Assembly: GCA_035403085.1 (NCBI GenBank)
Contig: DAONEM010000003.1
Span: 1 to 64,000, forward strand
DNA: 64,000 bases
Origin: JAMOAD01 sp023621955
GTDB taxonomy: Bacteria; Acidobacteriota; Aminicenantia; JAMOAD01
Direction: 5' to 3'
A program made the position numbers and the translations under genes. Positions 1-8,273 of this stretch are shown here, one piece after another. The stretch's first letter is position 1; each line of letters opens with the position of its first letter. The notes under the pieces were generated by a model that did no database searches, had not been told where the DNA came from, and was given only the letters and a program-made list of their open reading frames with translations.

Positions 1-44
1 GAGGTCTCTCCGGAGAGAAACGAAAAGGAGGAGGTTGTCTGTCC

Positions 45-983
45 ATGATACCAGAGCCGAGAGGTCAGGAGTTGGTGGAGAGGTATAAAAAGTTTTACTG
101 TATTCCTCCAGAGGCGGAGATCACGGAAGAGATGGTCTTGAGTCACTGGGAGTTGGAGAAGAGGCTCACAGGGGAGATTCTGGAATCCTCCAGGGAGAAC
201 AGATGGGAAGTTACGGATCGGTGCTATACGGAGCTCTATTCCCGCTTGGATTGGCTGAACAAGTATAGCAACACCACCGACTGCCTTCCCGAGGAGAAGA
301 AGTTCCATCGGTGGTCCTCTCTTCTGGGGAAGGCGCCCCTTTCGGTTTATGAGATCGGTTCAGGGAAAGGAGAGCTCATTTCTTTCCTGGCCAAGAGCGG
401 TCACCGGTGCAAGGGGACGGAGATCACAAGGGAAAGGGGGAAGAAGTACACTCTGGAAGGATCCAACCTCTCTTGGGGGACCTCTGACGGGGTACACCTG
501 GAAGGGTTCGAAGAGGCAAATTCCTTTGATGTGGTCATCTCGAGCCATGTGGTCGAGCATCTCCATCCCGACGACCTTGGAGAGCACCTTGCCAATGTTC
601 GTGGGATCCTCAAGGAGGGGGGGCTTTATTATTTAATTATGCCTCATGGTTACGTCGGCCCCGGAGACATCTCCGCTGTCTTCAAGAGGGAGAGGACCAT
701 GGGAATGCACCTGAAGGAGTACACCTTTCGGGAGATACGGGAGGCTCTGAAAAGGGCTGGCTTTCGAAAGGTTATGGCAGTATGGAGCATGGTACCGCAA
801 CGGATCTATCGAATTTTCAACCTCCCGATCAAGCCGAGGCGTTCGAGGTTTTACCTCTCCTACCTCTGCTTCTTGGAGGGAATTCTTGGGCGCATTCCCT
901 TCCAGAGTGTTAGAAGAGTGATTTCTTGGCTCTCAATGGGGATTTTCTTTGAACCCCTTATCTTTCTCGTCGCCGAGAAGTAG
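45..983 (+). CDS. class I SAM-dependent methyltransferase
   Basis: A 312-residue protein that probably methylates a sugar or lipid-linked glycan intermediate. Residues about 100-200 hold a Rossmann methyltransferase core: glycine-rich motif I (EIGSGKGELISFL), then an acidic motif II region (GTEITRE), then the post-motif FDVVISSHVVEHLHP and a KEGGLYYLIMPH strand, the usual layout of Methyltransf_11/23 proteins. The N-terminal 95 residues are helical and unassigned. The ATG follows a strong AAAGGAGGAGG Shine-Dalgarno at about 25-34. It is the first gene in the window, upstream of a polysaccharide locus, so a role in glycan decoration is inferred from context. The substrate cannot be told from sequence. 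Confidence 0.85.
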   Translation: MIPEPRGQELVERYKKFYCIPPEAEITEEMVLSHWELEKRLTGEILESSRENRWEVTDRCYTELYSRLDWLNKYSNTTDCLPEEKKFHRWSSLLGKAPLSVYEIGSGKGELISFLAKSGHRCKGTEITRERGKKYTLEGSNLSWGTSDGVHLEGFEEANSFDVVISSHVVEHLHPDDLGEHLANVRGILKEGGLYYLIMPHGYVGPGDISAVFKRERTMGMHLKEYTFREIREALKRAGFRKVMAVWSMVPQRIYRIFNLPIKPRRSRFYLSYLCFLEGILGRIPFQSVRRVISWLSMGIFFEPLIFLVAEK

Positions 984-998
984 ATGCCCTTTCCGGGC

Positions 999-1027
999 TT
1001 GAAGGGCCCCGGGGGAAGTGGTATAAA
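999..1027 (+). promoter_or_regulatory. candidate sigma-70-type promoter
   Basis: TTGAAG at 999-1004 and TATAAA at 1022-1027 are separated by 17 bp. The -10 element is preceded by GG, as in several other promoters of this window. It lies in the 110-bp gap before the gene at 1094 and would give a leader of about 60 nt. Confidence 0.5.
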
Positions 1028-1093
1028 AGCGGTTCAGGCGGAGTGTTTCGGCTGTGGAAGGGAGACCTTCGCTTTCCGGAGGAGGAGTAACCC

Positions 1094-3049
1094 GTGAAGA
1101 GGGTCATGGAAGGGCGGTGCCAAGAGAGGGGCTCTTCCCCTGTCTCAGGGGCCGGGAGAGGGAGGCTTCGGCTCTCCTTGCTCTGCTCGCTCCTGTTCCT
1201 TCTGGGAGCCGCCCTCTGCTCCGAAGAGGTGAAAAACCCCCTTCCGAAGCCGGATAGAGAGAACAGAAGGGTCTTCTCCTTCTCCGCCTCCCTCTCCGAC
1301 GCTCAAGAGGTTCAGTTTCTCAGGAGCCGTTACGGAACGGGCCTCTACGTGGAAACCGCGGTCAGCATTCCCCTGGGGATCGTCATGAACTGGGGCGCCG
1401 AAGAGGGCGAGGGAGGGCTGGAGGCTTTTCAGAGGAACGTCGACAACCTCTTCTCCCAGGCCAAGGCCCAGGGGGTGGGGCTCCACCTCTACTTCCTCAC
1501 CGGGGCCTCCCGGGCCCTCTCCGGGCTCAGAGGGGCCAAGGTCGAAGACCTCAGAAACTGCCAGTGGTTCAACGACAACCTCCTCCTGGCCCCTTCGGCC
1601 TGGCAGAGGGAGAAGAGCCTGGACGAGACGGTCTTCGCGACCCTCTCCCGCTATGCCCGTAAGCTCCGGAACCATCAGGAGGTCAAGCTTCGCAGGGCCT
1701 TTCGGTACTTGGCCCGGAAGGTCCGGGAGAACCCGGAGCCCTCTTTCTGGCTCAGCGGTCCCGGGGAGCTGGAGCTCTCTTTCCTGAGAATAGAAGATGC
1801 GAAGACCTGCCAGACCTTCTTCGCCGATTACTCCCCCTTCGCGGTTCTGGAGTTTCGGGACTGGATTCTCCACCAGGGGCTCTACGACGACAAGAGGGGG
1901 CCCTACGCCGGCCAGGGTTGGGCGGAAGGAGGGGCTTCCTTCCAGGGAAAGAGGGGGCTGGAGCGTTTCAACCAACGTTTTCAAAGGAACTTTACCTCCT
2001 GGAGGCTGAGGTTCGGGGATTGGTCGCTGGAAGACCCCTGGAAGAGAGGCGATCCCCACGCTCTCGCCTGGGACCTCTCCCGTCCGGGAATCGGGATGGG
2101 GGAGGGAGGGAGCGTCGCCGGCGGTTTCGATCCCCCCAGGACCATGAAGAAGAAGGGGGAAGACCCCTTCACGGACCTTTGGCAACTCTTCCGGGAGGAG
2201 ATGGTGACCCACTACGTGGCCGACGTGGTCCGGTGGGCCAACGAAGAGGGCTTTCCCCCGGAGAGGCTCTTCACCCATCAGATCCCGACGGATTACCTCT
2301 TCGGCACATCCCCCCTCTTCGAGAACGGGAACGCTCAAAACGCCCGGTTCTACTCCTCCGCCTCCCCCCTCAGGAGCGCCGTGGTCCCCGGAGCCGGAGT
2401 CGGCGTCACCTGCTACGACATCCACTTCCCCAACGTCCACGCCCGGACCTCGGACCATCTCTTTCCGGCCTTGGAAAAGCTGAACAAGAAGAGGGCCCTC
2501 ATGGAGTTCAACCCCGAGGTCTTACCCCGGGGGATGGGCGTTCCCATGGCCTCGGTGGAGACCATCCTTCAGCCCATGAGGAGGGCCGAGAGCGTAGGGA
2601 TCTCCTTTTACGATTTTTTCCTCTGGAAGGGAGACTCCGAGTGGGCCTTCAAGGGGAATGCCCGTCAAGAGGCTCTGGACCTCTTCTTCCGTGAGGTTCG
2701 CCAAAGACCCTTGGGGGTCGGGGAGGCCTCTTTCCTCCCTCCCCCGGTCACCCTCTTGAGATCGAGCCTCTCCGGGGAGGGGGTGGAGCTCTCCTGGAGC
2801 GGTCGAATCTGGCCCGACCTTCCTCACCTCTGGAGCGACTGGGAGGAGTTCGGAGAGTTTGTCCTTTACCGTTCGGAGAATCCCGATTTCCTTCCCTCCC
2901 GGGAGAACCTCCTGGGAACATCGGGGGAGAGCCGCTACGTGGACAAGACGGCTGAGCCAGGCAAGAGGTACTTCTACAGAGTCGCCGCGAGAACGAAGAG
3001 GAAGTGGAGAGGAGAAGACGCCTCCCTGGAGGTCCATGTTCCCAGGTAA
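1094..3049 (+). CDS. secreted glycosidase-like protein with C-terminal FN3-like domain
   Basis: A 651-residue exported protein. The start is a GTG 8 nt after GGAGGAG. An N-terminal basic stretch and a hydrophobic segment (LLCSLLFLLGAALC, about residues 28-42) form a signal peptide, with the Cys suggesting a possible lipoprotein cleavage site. The middle reads like a TIM-barrel glycoside-hydrolase or beta-galactosidase-like enzyme: 'VGLHLYFLTGAS', conserved aromatic and acidic patches, 'SVGISFYDFFLWKG'. The family is not certain. Residues about 550-650 look like a fibronectin type III domain ending in YFYRVAARTK. It overlaps the next gene by 14 bp. Secretion and context suggest remodelling or trimming of the surface polysaccharide; this is inference, and no catalytic pair was assigned. 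Confidence 0.6.
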   Translation: MKRVMEGRCQERGSSPVSGAGRGRLRLSLLCSLLFLLGAALCSEEVKNPLPKPDRENRRVFSFSASLSDAQEVQFLRSRYGTGLYVETAVSIPLGIVMNWGAEEGEGGLEAFQRNVDNLFSQAKAQGVGLHLYFLTGASRALSGLRGAKVEDLRNCQWFNDNLLLAPSAWQREKSLDETVFATLSRYARKLRNHQEVKLRRAFRYLARKVRENPEPSFWLSGPGELELSFLRIEDAKTCQTFFADYSPFAVLEFRDWILHQGLYDDKRGPYAGQGWAEGGASFQGKRGLERFNQRFQRNFTSWRLRFGDWSLEDPWKRGDPHALAWDLSRPGIGMGEGGSVAGGFDPPRTMKKKGEDPFTDLWQLFREEMVTHYVADVVRWANEEGFPPERLFTHQIPTDYLFGTSPLFENGNAQNARFYSSASPLRSAVVPGAGVGVTCYDIHFPNVHARTSDHLFPALEKLNKKRALMEFNPEVLPRGMGVPMASVETILQPMRRAESVGISFYDFFLWKGDSEWAFKGNARQEALDLFFREVRQRPLGVGEASFLPPPVTLLRSSLSGEGVELSWSGRIWPDLPHLWSDWEEFGEFVLYRSENPDFLPSRENLLGTSGESRYVDKTAEPGKRYFYRVAARTKRKWRGEDASLEVHVPR

Positions 3050-3713
3050 ACGGTTCCGGTGGTGGGCGGTCTTTTTGGCCGGAGCGCTTCCGCCCCTCCT
3101 CTTCCTCTTGGCGCCGGTCCTCTACTTCGAGGGCCCCTCTATGGTCAACGATCAGCCCCTTCCGCCCTTTCCCCAGATCCGAGAGGTCTCCCAATCCTTC
3201 ACCTCACTCCGGAAACCCGTGCGGATCGACCTTCTTCTCAGCGCCAACCACAGGGTTCTCCAGGGGACCGTCTGCCTGGAGGTGTACGACGGAGTCTCCC
3301 ACGGCCTCCTGGGAACAACCTGCCTGCCCGCCAGGGAGGTTGTGGATAACCGCTACCTGGCCTTTCCCCTGAGCCTTTCCCGGGAGGCTCCCCTTCGCAG
3401 GTACCTCTTCTCCCTCTACTTCAAGGGGGCCGAGCCTTGGGAACAGCTTGTGCTCTGGAGCGACGCCAGGGGGAACACCTACCCCTTCGGTGACATGTGG
3501 GTCGACGGTGTGATGTGGGGAGGGGACGCCGCCTTCCGGGTTTACAGCCGCCGCCCCCTTCTCCTCTCCCTCTCCCTTCTGACGAAACGGTTCGCCCTCT
3601 TCCGCCTTCATGGGTGGCTTCTCTGGGTCCTCCTCTTGCCGGTTCTTCTTCTCCCGGCCCTTGTGCTATACTCTCTCTTCCAGAATGAAAGGAAAAACCA
3701 GGAACTTCGCTGA
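3036..3713 (+). CDS. membrane-anchored protein of unknown function
   Basis: A 225-residue protein with one N-terminal membrane segment (WWAVFLAGALPPLLFLL) and one C-terminal segment (LLWVLLLPVLLLPALVLY) flanking a predicted extracytoplasmic beta-rich domain of about 160 residues. I chose the ATG at 3036, preceded by GGAGG, over an upstream in-frame ATG that lies deep inside the preceding gene. It overlaps both neighbours: 14 bp with the glycosidase-like gene and 29 bp with the ABC permease gene. That tight packing suggests it works with the exporter, perhaps as an accessory or glycan-binding subunit. No known family was recognised. Confidence 0.6.
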   Translation: MFPGKRFRWWAVFLAGALPPLLFLLAPVLYFEGPSMVNDQPLPPFPQIREVSQSFTSLRKPVRIDLLLSANHRVLQGTVCLEVYDGVSHGLLGTTCLPAREVVDNRYLAFPLSLSREAPLRRYLFSLYFKGAEPWEQLVLWSDARGNTYPFGDMWVDGVMWGGDAAFRVYSRRPLLLSLSLLTKRFALFRLHGWLLWVLLLPVLLLPALVLYSLFQNERKNQELR

Positions 3714-4467
3714 ACTCTACGGCTATAAAAACCTCTTAGGGGAGTTCCTCGTCCGGGACCTGAAGCTGAAGTATCAGGGGTCGGCCCTGGGCTTTCTCTG
3801 GTCCCTCTTCAACCCCTTGCTCATGGTCCTGGTCTACACCATCGCCTTTAAGCTGGTCATCCGGATCAAGGTCGACAACTTCGCCTTCTTTCTCCTCTCG
3901 GCCCTCCTTCCCTGGACCTTCATCGCCTCTTCCCTCTCCGCCGCCCTCTCCTCGGTCGTGGACAACGGGGGGCTGGTCAAGAAGATCTACTTCCCCCGGG
4001 AGATTCTGCCCCTCTCCACGGTCCTCTTCCAGCTGGTCCAACTGCTTCTCTCCTACCTCGTCCTCCTCCCCTTCCTCCTCGCCCTGGGAAGCCTGGGAGT
4101 CTCTCTCCTGCTCCTCCCGCCCCTTCTCTTCCTCCTGACCCTCTTCGTCCTGGGACTCTCCTTGGCACTGGCGGGGCTCTACGTCCACTTCCGCGATCTG
4201 AAGCACCTGCTGGAGGTGGGTCTTCAGGTCTGGTTCTGGCTGACCCCCATCATCTACCCCTTCGCCCTTGTTCCTGACCGCTTCAAGCCCTTCTTCTACT
4301 TCAACCCCGCCCTCTTCTACCTGGAGGGGTGCCGGGGGATTCTTCTCAACAACCGGGCCCCAGGGGTCCGGGAGTGGGGAGTGATGGTCTTTTGGGCCCT
4401 ACTCTCTTTCCTCTTGGGGTGGCGGATCTTCGCGGACAAGAGCCGTCGCTTCGCCGAGGAGGTGTAG
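3685..4467 (+). CDS. ABC-2 type polysaccharide export permease (Wzm/TagG-like)
   Basis: A 260-residue integral membrane protein with about six hydrophobic segments and an N-terminal amphipathic cytoplasmic helix (FLVRDLKLKYQGSALGFLW), the hallmark of the ABC-2 O-antigen/teichoic-acid permease family. Also typical is the 'VKKIYFPREILPLSTV' loop and 'YVHFRDLKHLLEVGLQVWFWLTPIIYP'. It should pair with the ATPase encoded 2 bp downstream to export a lipid-linked polysaccharide across the inner membrane. The start is the internal ATG at 3685; the longer reading frame would run through the previous gene's C-terminus. The length is normal for Wzm. Confidence 0.9.
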   Translation: MKGKTRNFAELYGYKNLLGEFLVRDLKLKYQGSALGFLWSLFNPLLMVLVYTIAFKLVIRIKVDNFAFFLLSALLPWTFIASSLSAALSSVVDNGGLVKKIYFPREILPLSTVLFQLVQLLLSYLVLLPFLLALGSLGVSLLLLPPLLFLLTLFVLGLSLALAGLYVHFRDLKHLLEVGLQVWFWLTPIIYPFALVPDRFKPFFYFNPALFYLEGCRGILLNNRAPGVREWGVMVFWALLSFLLGWRIFADKSRRFAEEV

Positions 4468-4468
4468 G

Positions 4469-5680
4469 GTGGTGAACGGCGAGGTTCTTCTCGAGAACGT
4501 CTCCAAACGGTACCTTCTGAACCGACGACGCTCCCTCCACCTGAAGGGGACCCTCCTGGGAGCCCTGAGGGGGGAGAGGGCGGTGAAGGAGGAGTTCTGG
4601 GCCTTGAAGGATGTCTCCCTGAACCTAAAGCCCGGCGAGGCTTTGGGCGTCATGGGCCGGAACGGTTCCGGGAAGAGCACCCTCCTGAAGGTTCTCTCCA
4701 AGATTCTGGAACCCGACGGGGGCCGAGTGGAAATCACCGGCAAGATCGCCTCCCTGGTGGAGTTGGGGGCGGGTTTTCATCCCGACCTGACCGGGAGGGA
4801 GAACGTCTTTCTCAACGGTGCCATCTTGGGGTTCGGCAGGAGGGAGATCCAAAAGAAGTTTGACGAGATCGTCTCCTTCTCCGGAATCGGCGACTTCATA
4901 GATCAGCCCGTGAAGGTGTACTCATCGGGGATGTACATCCGGCTCGGCTTTTCTGTCGCCGTTCATGTCAACCCCGATGTTCTTTTGATCGACGAGATCC
5001 TCGCCGTCGGGGACAGCCACTTCCAGAAGAAGTGCTTCCAGAAGATCTTCGATTTCCGGCGCCGGGGGAAGACGATTCTTCTGGTCTCCCACGACCTGAC
5101 CTCCCTGGAGAGGATCTGCGACAAGGCCGTGCTCCTGGAGAAGGGGCAGGTTGTGGAGTGCGGCAGGCCGGAAGAGGTGATTCCCCGTTACCAGGCCCTT
5201 CTCCTCGGAAGCGGGGAGACCGCCGCCGTCAGCGGGGCCTCTCAACGGTGGGGAAGCGGGGAGGTGAAGATTCTGGACGTCCTCCTCCGAGACCGCAACG
5301 GTTCGCCCGGGAAGGTCTTTCGGAGCGGTGAGCCCATGAAGGTGGAGATTCTCTACCGGGCCGAAAGGGGAATCGACCGTCCCCTCTTTGGAATCTCCTT
5401 CCACGGCGACGAGGTCGGGGTTCTCTCCGGGCCGAACTCCCGGGGCCAGCTCCCCCTCACGACCCTCCCGGCGGGAGAGGGGAGGGTGGAGTTCGAGATC
5501 GACTCCCTTCCCCTTCTGACGGGAACCTATCGGTTGTCCGCCGCGATCTACGACTCCTCGGGGGTTCAACCCTACGACCATTGGGAGCAGGCCTTCACCT
5601 TTCATGTCCTGGAGAGTACGGGGGGATGGGCCGGAATCGGCCTCTTCCGGATCTCGGGAACCTGGAGAGTCTCCAGGTGA
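4469..5680 (+). CDS. ABC transporter ATPase with Wzt C-terminal domain
   Basis: A 403-residue ATPase partner of the preceding permease. The nucleotide-binding domain (residues about 1-245) shows Walker A GRNGSGKST, the signature region YSSGMYIRLGFSVAVH typical of Wzt/TagH/RfbE, and Walker B VLLIDEILAVGD. Residues about 260-400 form a beta-sandwich of the Wzt_C type ('GTYRLSAAIYDSSG'), known in other systems to recognise the modified non-reducing end of the glycan before export. That points to a chain-terminating modification, plausibly made by the methyltransferase fusion encoded next. It starts with tandem GTG codons, and its stop overlaps the next start in a GTGA. Confidence 0.9.
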   Translation: MVNGEVLLENVSKRYLLNRRRSLHLKGTLLGALRGERAVKEEFWALKDVSLNLKPGEALGVMGRNGSGKSTLLKVLSKILEPDGGRVEITGKIASLVELGAGFHPDLTGRENVFLNGAILGFGRREIQKKFDEIVSFSGIGDFIDQPVKVYSSGMYIRLGFSVAVHVNPDVLLIDEILAVGDSHFQKKCFQKIFDFRRRGKTILLVSHDLTSLERICDKAVLLEKGQVVECGRPEEVIPRYQALLLGSGETAAVSGASQRWGSGEVKILDVLLRDRNGSPGKVFRSGEPMKVEILYRAERGIDRPLFGISFHGDEVGVLSGPNSRGQLPLTTLPAGEGRVEFEIDSLPLLTGTYRLSAAIYDSSGVQPYDHWEQAFTFHVLESTGGWAGIGLFRISGTWRVSR

Positions 5681-8268
5681 ACCCGGAAATTTCCTCTTTG
5701 CCCTTCGACATGGTGGAGAGGTACCGTGTCGCCCAGGAGGTTCTCCGACTCTGCCATGAGAGCCTCTCCCCCTCCCCCCTCGACCTTCTGGACGTCGGTG
5801 GGGTGGCCCGGGGGAGCTCGGGGGAGTTTCTGACCCCTCTCTCCCTCTTCCTTCCCGGGGAGAGGGTACGGACCGTGGACCTTCAGGAGGCGCCGGGGGT
5901 GAACTACTCCCGTTGTGACGGGACGGCGCTTCCCTTCCGGGACGGGGCCTTCGACGGAGTCCTCTCTTTCGATGTTCTGGAACACGTTCCGCCCGAAAAA
6001 CGGAGGCGCTTCTTCGAAGAGCTGGTCCGCTCCACCCGGGGCTTTCTCCTCCTCACCACTCCCGTCTCCTCTCCTGAGGTGGAGGGGGCGGAGGAACTCG
6101 TGGAGAGGCGGCTCGAAGCCTCCTTGGGAATCCGGCAGGAGCAGCTGCGGGAGCACCGCGCCCACGGCCTTCCCGAGGCGGGAGCCCTGGAGGAGCTCTT
6201 CCGGTCCGAGGGGATGGAGTTCCTCTCCGTTGAGAGCGGAGAGCTGGACCTTTGGGTGGTGACCCTTCTGCTCAGGTACTATTGGCTCTCTTCGCCGGGA
6301 GGGGTGGAGAGCGTAAACGCTCTAGACCGCCACCTCAACCTGGGGAACCGCCCTCTCTTCCTCCGGGAACGGGGTTACCGGAGGGTCTTCCTGGGCGTCA
6401 AGCCCCCCTTCGCGTCTCTGCTGAAGGCCTTCAAGCCCTTGGTCGCCCAGGAGTTGAACAGGGCCGGAGAGGGAGGGGAATCGCTGAATGCCCTCCAGGC
6501 GCTCCTCCAGAGAGAAACGGAAAAAGTGCTCGAAGAGTACCTCGTGAAAACGAGGGTCCTGGAGAGGGAGAAGGCGGTTCTGCAAAAGACCCTCCAGGAG
6601 CAGGTCGCCTCCAAGGAGGGAGTCGAACGCTCCCTCTACGCCTTGGTTCCCAAGCTGTTGCCGACGACCTGGGAAGAGCTTCCCGACAGGGTCCAAAGCC
6701 TCTCCCCCCGGATCTTCACGGCCCTGCTCGACCTCTGGAAGATCAGAAGGGCTCTTCCCTACTACGGGGAACGGCTCCTCTCATCCCTCCGTGGACAGGC
6801 GGCTTTACCCGTAGCCTCCTCTCAGGAGAGGCCCCTCTTCTCAGTGGTCATGCCGGTCTACAACATCGACCCCCGGTTCCTCAAGGAGGCCGTCGATTCG
6901 GTCCTGGAGCAGAGGGATCCACGGTGGGAGCTCTGCATCGCCGAGGATGCCTCCCCCCGGGAGGATGTGCGGGTCCTCCTGAGGGAGTACGAGGCGCGGG
7001 ATCCCCGGATCCGCGTGAACTACCTTCCGGAGAACCACGGCATGGTCGGAGCCTACGGGAAAGCCCTCGAAATGGCCCGAGGGGAGTACGCCGCCTTCCT
7101 CGACCACGACGACCGTCTCCATCCGGACGCCCTCCTCCGCGTGGCCCAGGCCTTGGAGAGGTGGCCGGATTTCGACCTCCTCTTCACCGACGAGGACAAG
7201 CTGACTCCGGAAGGGAAGAGGGAGGACCCTGTGTTTAAGCCGGGGTGGAGGCCGGATCTCCTCCTCAGGTACAACTACCTCTGCCACCTCGTGGTCTGCC
7301 GTCTCTCCCTGATCCGGGAGGTCGGTGGCTTCCGTGAAGGTTTCGAAGGGAGCCAGGACTACGACCTCTGGCTGAGGGTCACCGAGAAGACCGAGCGGGT
7401 GATGCACATTCCTCAGGTGCTCTACCATTGGCGCCGGATCCCCGGTTCCGCCGCCGCCAAGGTGGACGCGAAACCCGTCGCCTTCGAAAGCTCCCGAAAG
7501 GCTTTGCAGGAGGCTCTTCTCAGGCGGGGAATCCTGGGAAGGGTCGAGATGAACGCCCGACCCGGGCTCTTCAACATCGTCTCCCTGGAGCGTAGCCTCT
7601 TCCAACCCCCTCAGAACCTCTCCCTCCACGACGCCTACCTGCGGTTCCTGAGCCGACGGGAGAGGGAAGAGAGACGCTACCTGGGACGGGAGGACCTCTA
7701 CTCTCCCGGCCCCCCCTCGGAGACATCCTCCCAGGAGATCCTCTCCCTCCTTTCACCCCTTTGCGGGAGAACCCATCTGGATGTGGGGTGCGGCCTGGGG
7801 CTGACGGTTCAGGCCTTGGAAAGAGAGGGAAGACGGGCGGTGGGTTTGGACGTTGCCTTTCCCTTCCTTCGTGAGGCCAAGGGCCGGGCCTCTCTGATCC
7901 TCCAGGGGGACGCCCAGAATCTCCCCTTCCGGGAAGGCTCCTTCGAGACCGTCTCTCTGACAGAGGTCTTGGAACACCTTGAGGACCCTGAGAGGGCCCT
8001 GGCCGAGGCCGCCCGGGTGGCACAGAGGGGTGTCATCGTCACGGTTCCCAACCTGGATCCCCTCCCAGAGTGCGCCTGGTACAACGTAATCATGCACCAG
8101 TTCTTCGATTCCAGTCACCGGAACTTCTTCACCTCCGCCATGCTCAGGAGGTTTCTCCAGGACAGGTTCCCCTACGTTCGGGTCATCCCCTTCGGACGCT
8201 TCTTCACCCAGAGCGGTTCGGACCTCTTCTACCACCTCCTGGGAATCGGCTCCCGGGAGCCTCTCTGA
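5677..8268 (+). CDS. methyltransferase-GT2 glycosyltransferase-methyltransferase fusion
   Basis: An 863-residue three-domain enzyme. Residues about 25-230 form a SAM methyltransferase whose glycine loop is unusual (LLDVGGVARGSSG), followed by FDVLEHVPPEK. Residues about 270-345 are charged and helical, probably coiled coil. Residues about 386-640 form a GT-A glycosyltransferase family 2 domain: VVMPVYNIDPRFLKEAVDS, FLDHDDRLHPD (DXD-like) and the TDEDK/SQDYDLWLRV signature. Residues about 690-800 form a second methyltransferase with a canonical LDVGCGLGLTVQAL. The GTG start forms a GTGA overlap with the Wzt-like gene. Such fusions in Wzt-linked loci often build and cap the chain end; that function is inferred. 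Confidence 0.85.
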   Translation: MNPEISSLPFDMVERYRVAQEVLRLCHESLSPSPLDLLDVGGVARGSSGEFLTPLSLFLPGERVRTVDLQEAPGVNYSRCDGTALPFRDGAFDGVLSFDVLEHVPPEKRRRFFEELVRSTRGFLLLTTPVSSPEVEGAEELVERRLEASLGIRQEQLREHRAHGLPEAGALEELFRSEGMEFLSVESGELDLWVVTLLLRYYWLSSPGGVESVNALDRHLNLGNRPLFLRERGYRRVFLGVKPPFASLLKAFKPLVAQELNRAGEGGESLNALQALLQRETEKVLEEYLVKTRVLEREKAVLQKTLQEQVASKEGVERSLYALVPKLLPTTWEELPDRVQSLSPRIFTALLDLWKIRRALPYYGERLLSSLRGQAALPVASSQERPLFSVVMPVYNIDPRFLKEAVDSVLEQRDPRWELCIAEDASPREDVRVLLREYEARDPRIRVNYLPENHGMVGAYGKALEMARGEYAAFLDHDDRLHPDALLRVAQALERWPDFDLLFTDEDKLTPEGKREDPVFKPGWRPDLLLRYNYLCHLVVCRLSLIREVGGFREGFEGSQDYDLWLRVTEKTERVMHIPQVLYHWRRIPGSAAAKVDAKPVAFESSRKALQEALLRRGILGRVEMNARPGLFNIVSLERSLFQPPQNLSLHDAYLRFLSRREREERRYLGREDLYSPGPPSETSSQEILSLLSPLCGRTHLDVGCGLGLTVQALEREGRRAVGLDVAFPFLREAKGRASLILQGDAQNLPFREGSFETVSLTEVLEHLEDPERALAEAARVAQRGVIVTVPNLDPLPECAWYNVIMHQFFDSSHRNFFTSAMLRRFLQDRFPYVRVIPFGRFFTQSGSDLFYHLLGIGSREPL

Positions 8269-8273
8269 CGGTG

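Noticed and set aside
1000..1020. Terminator hairpin from the GGGCCCCGGGG-like stretch after the first gene
   Set aside because: The self-complementary bases are too close to form a loop and no U-tract follows.
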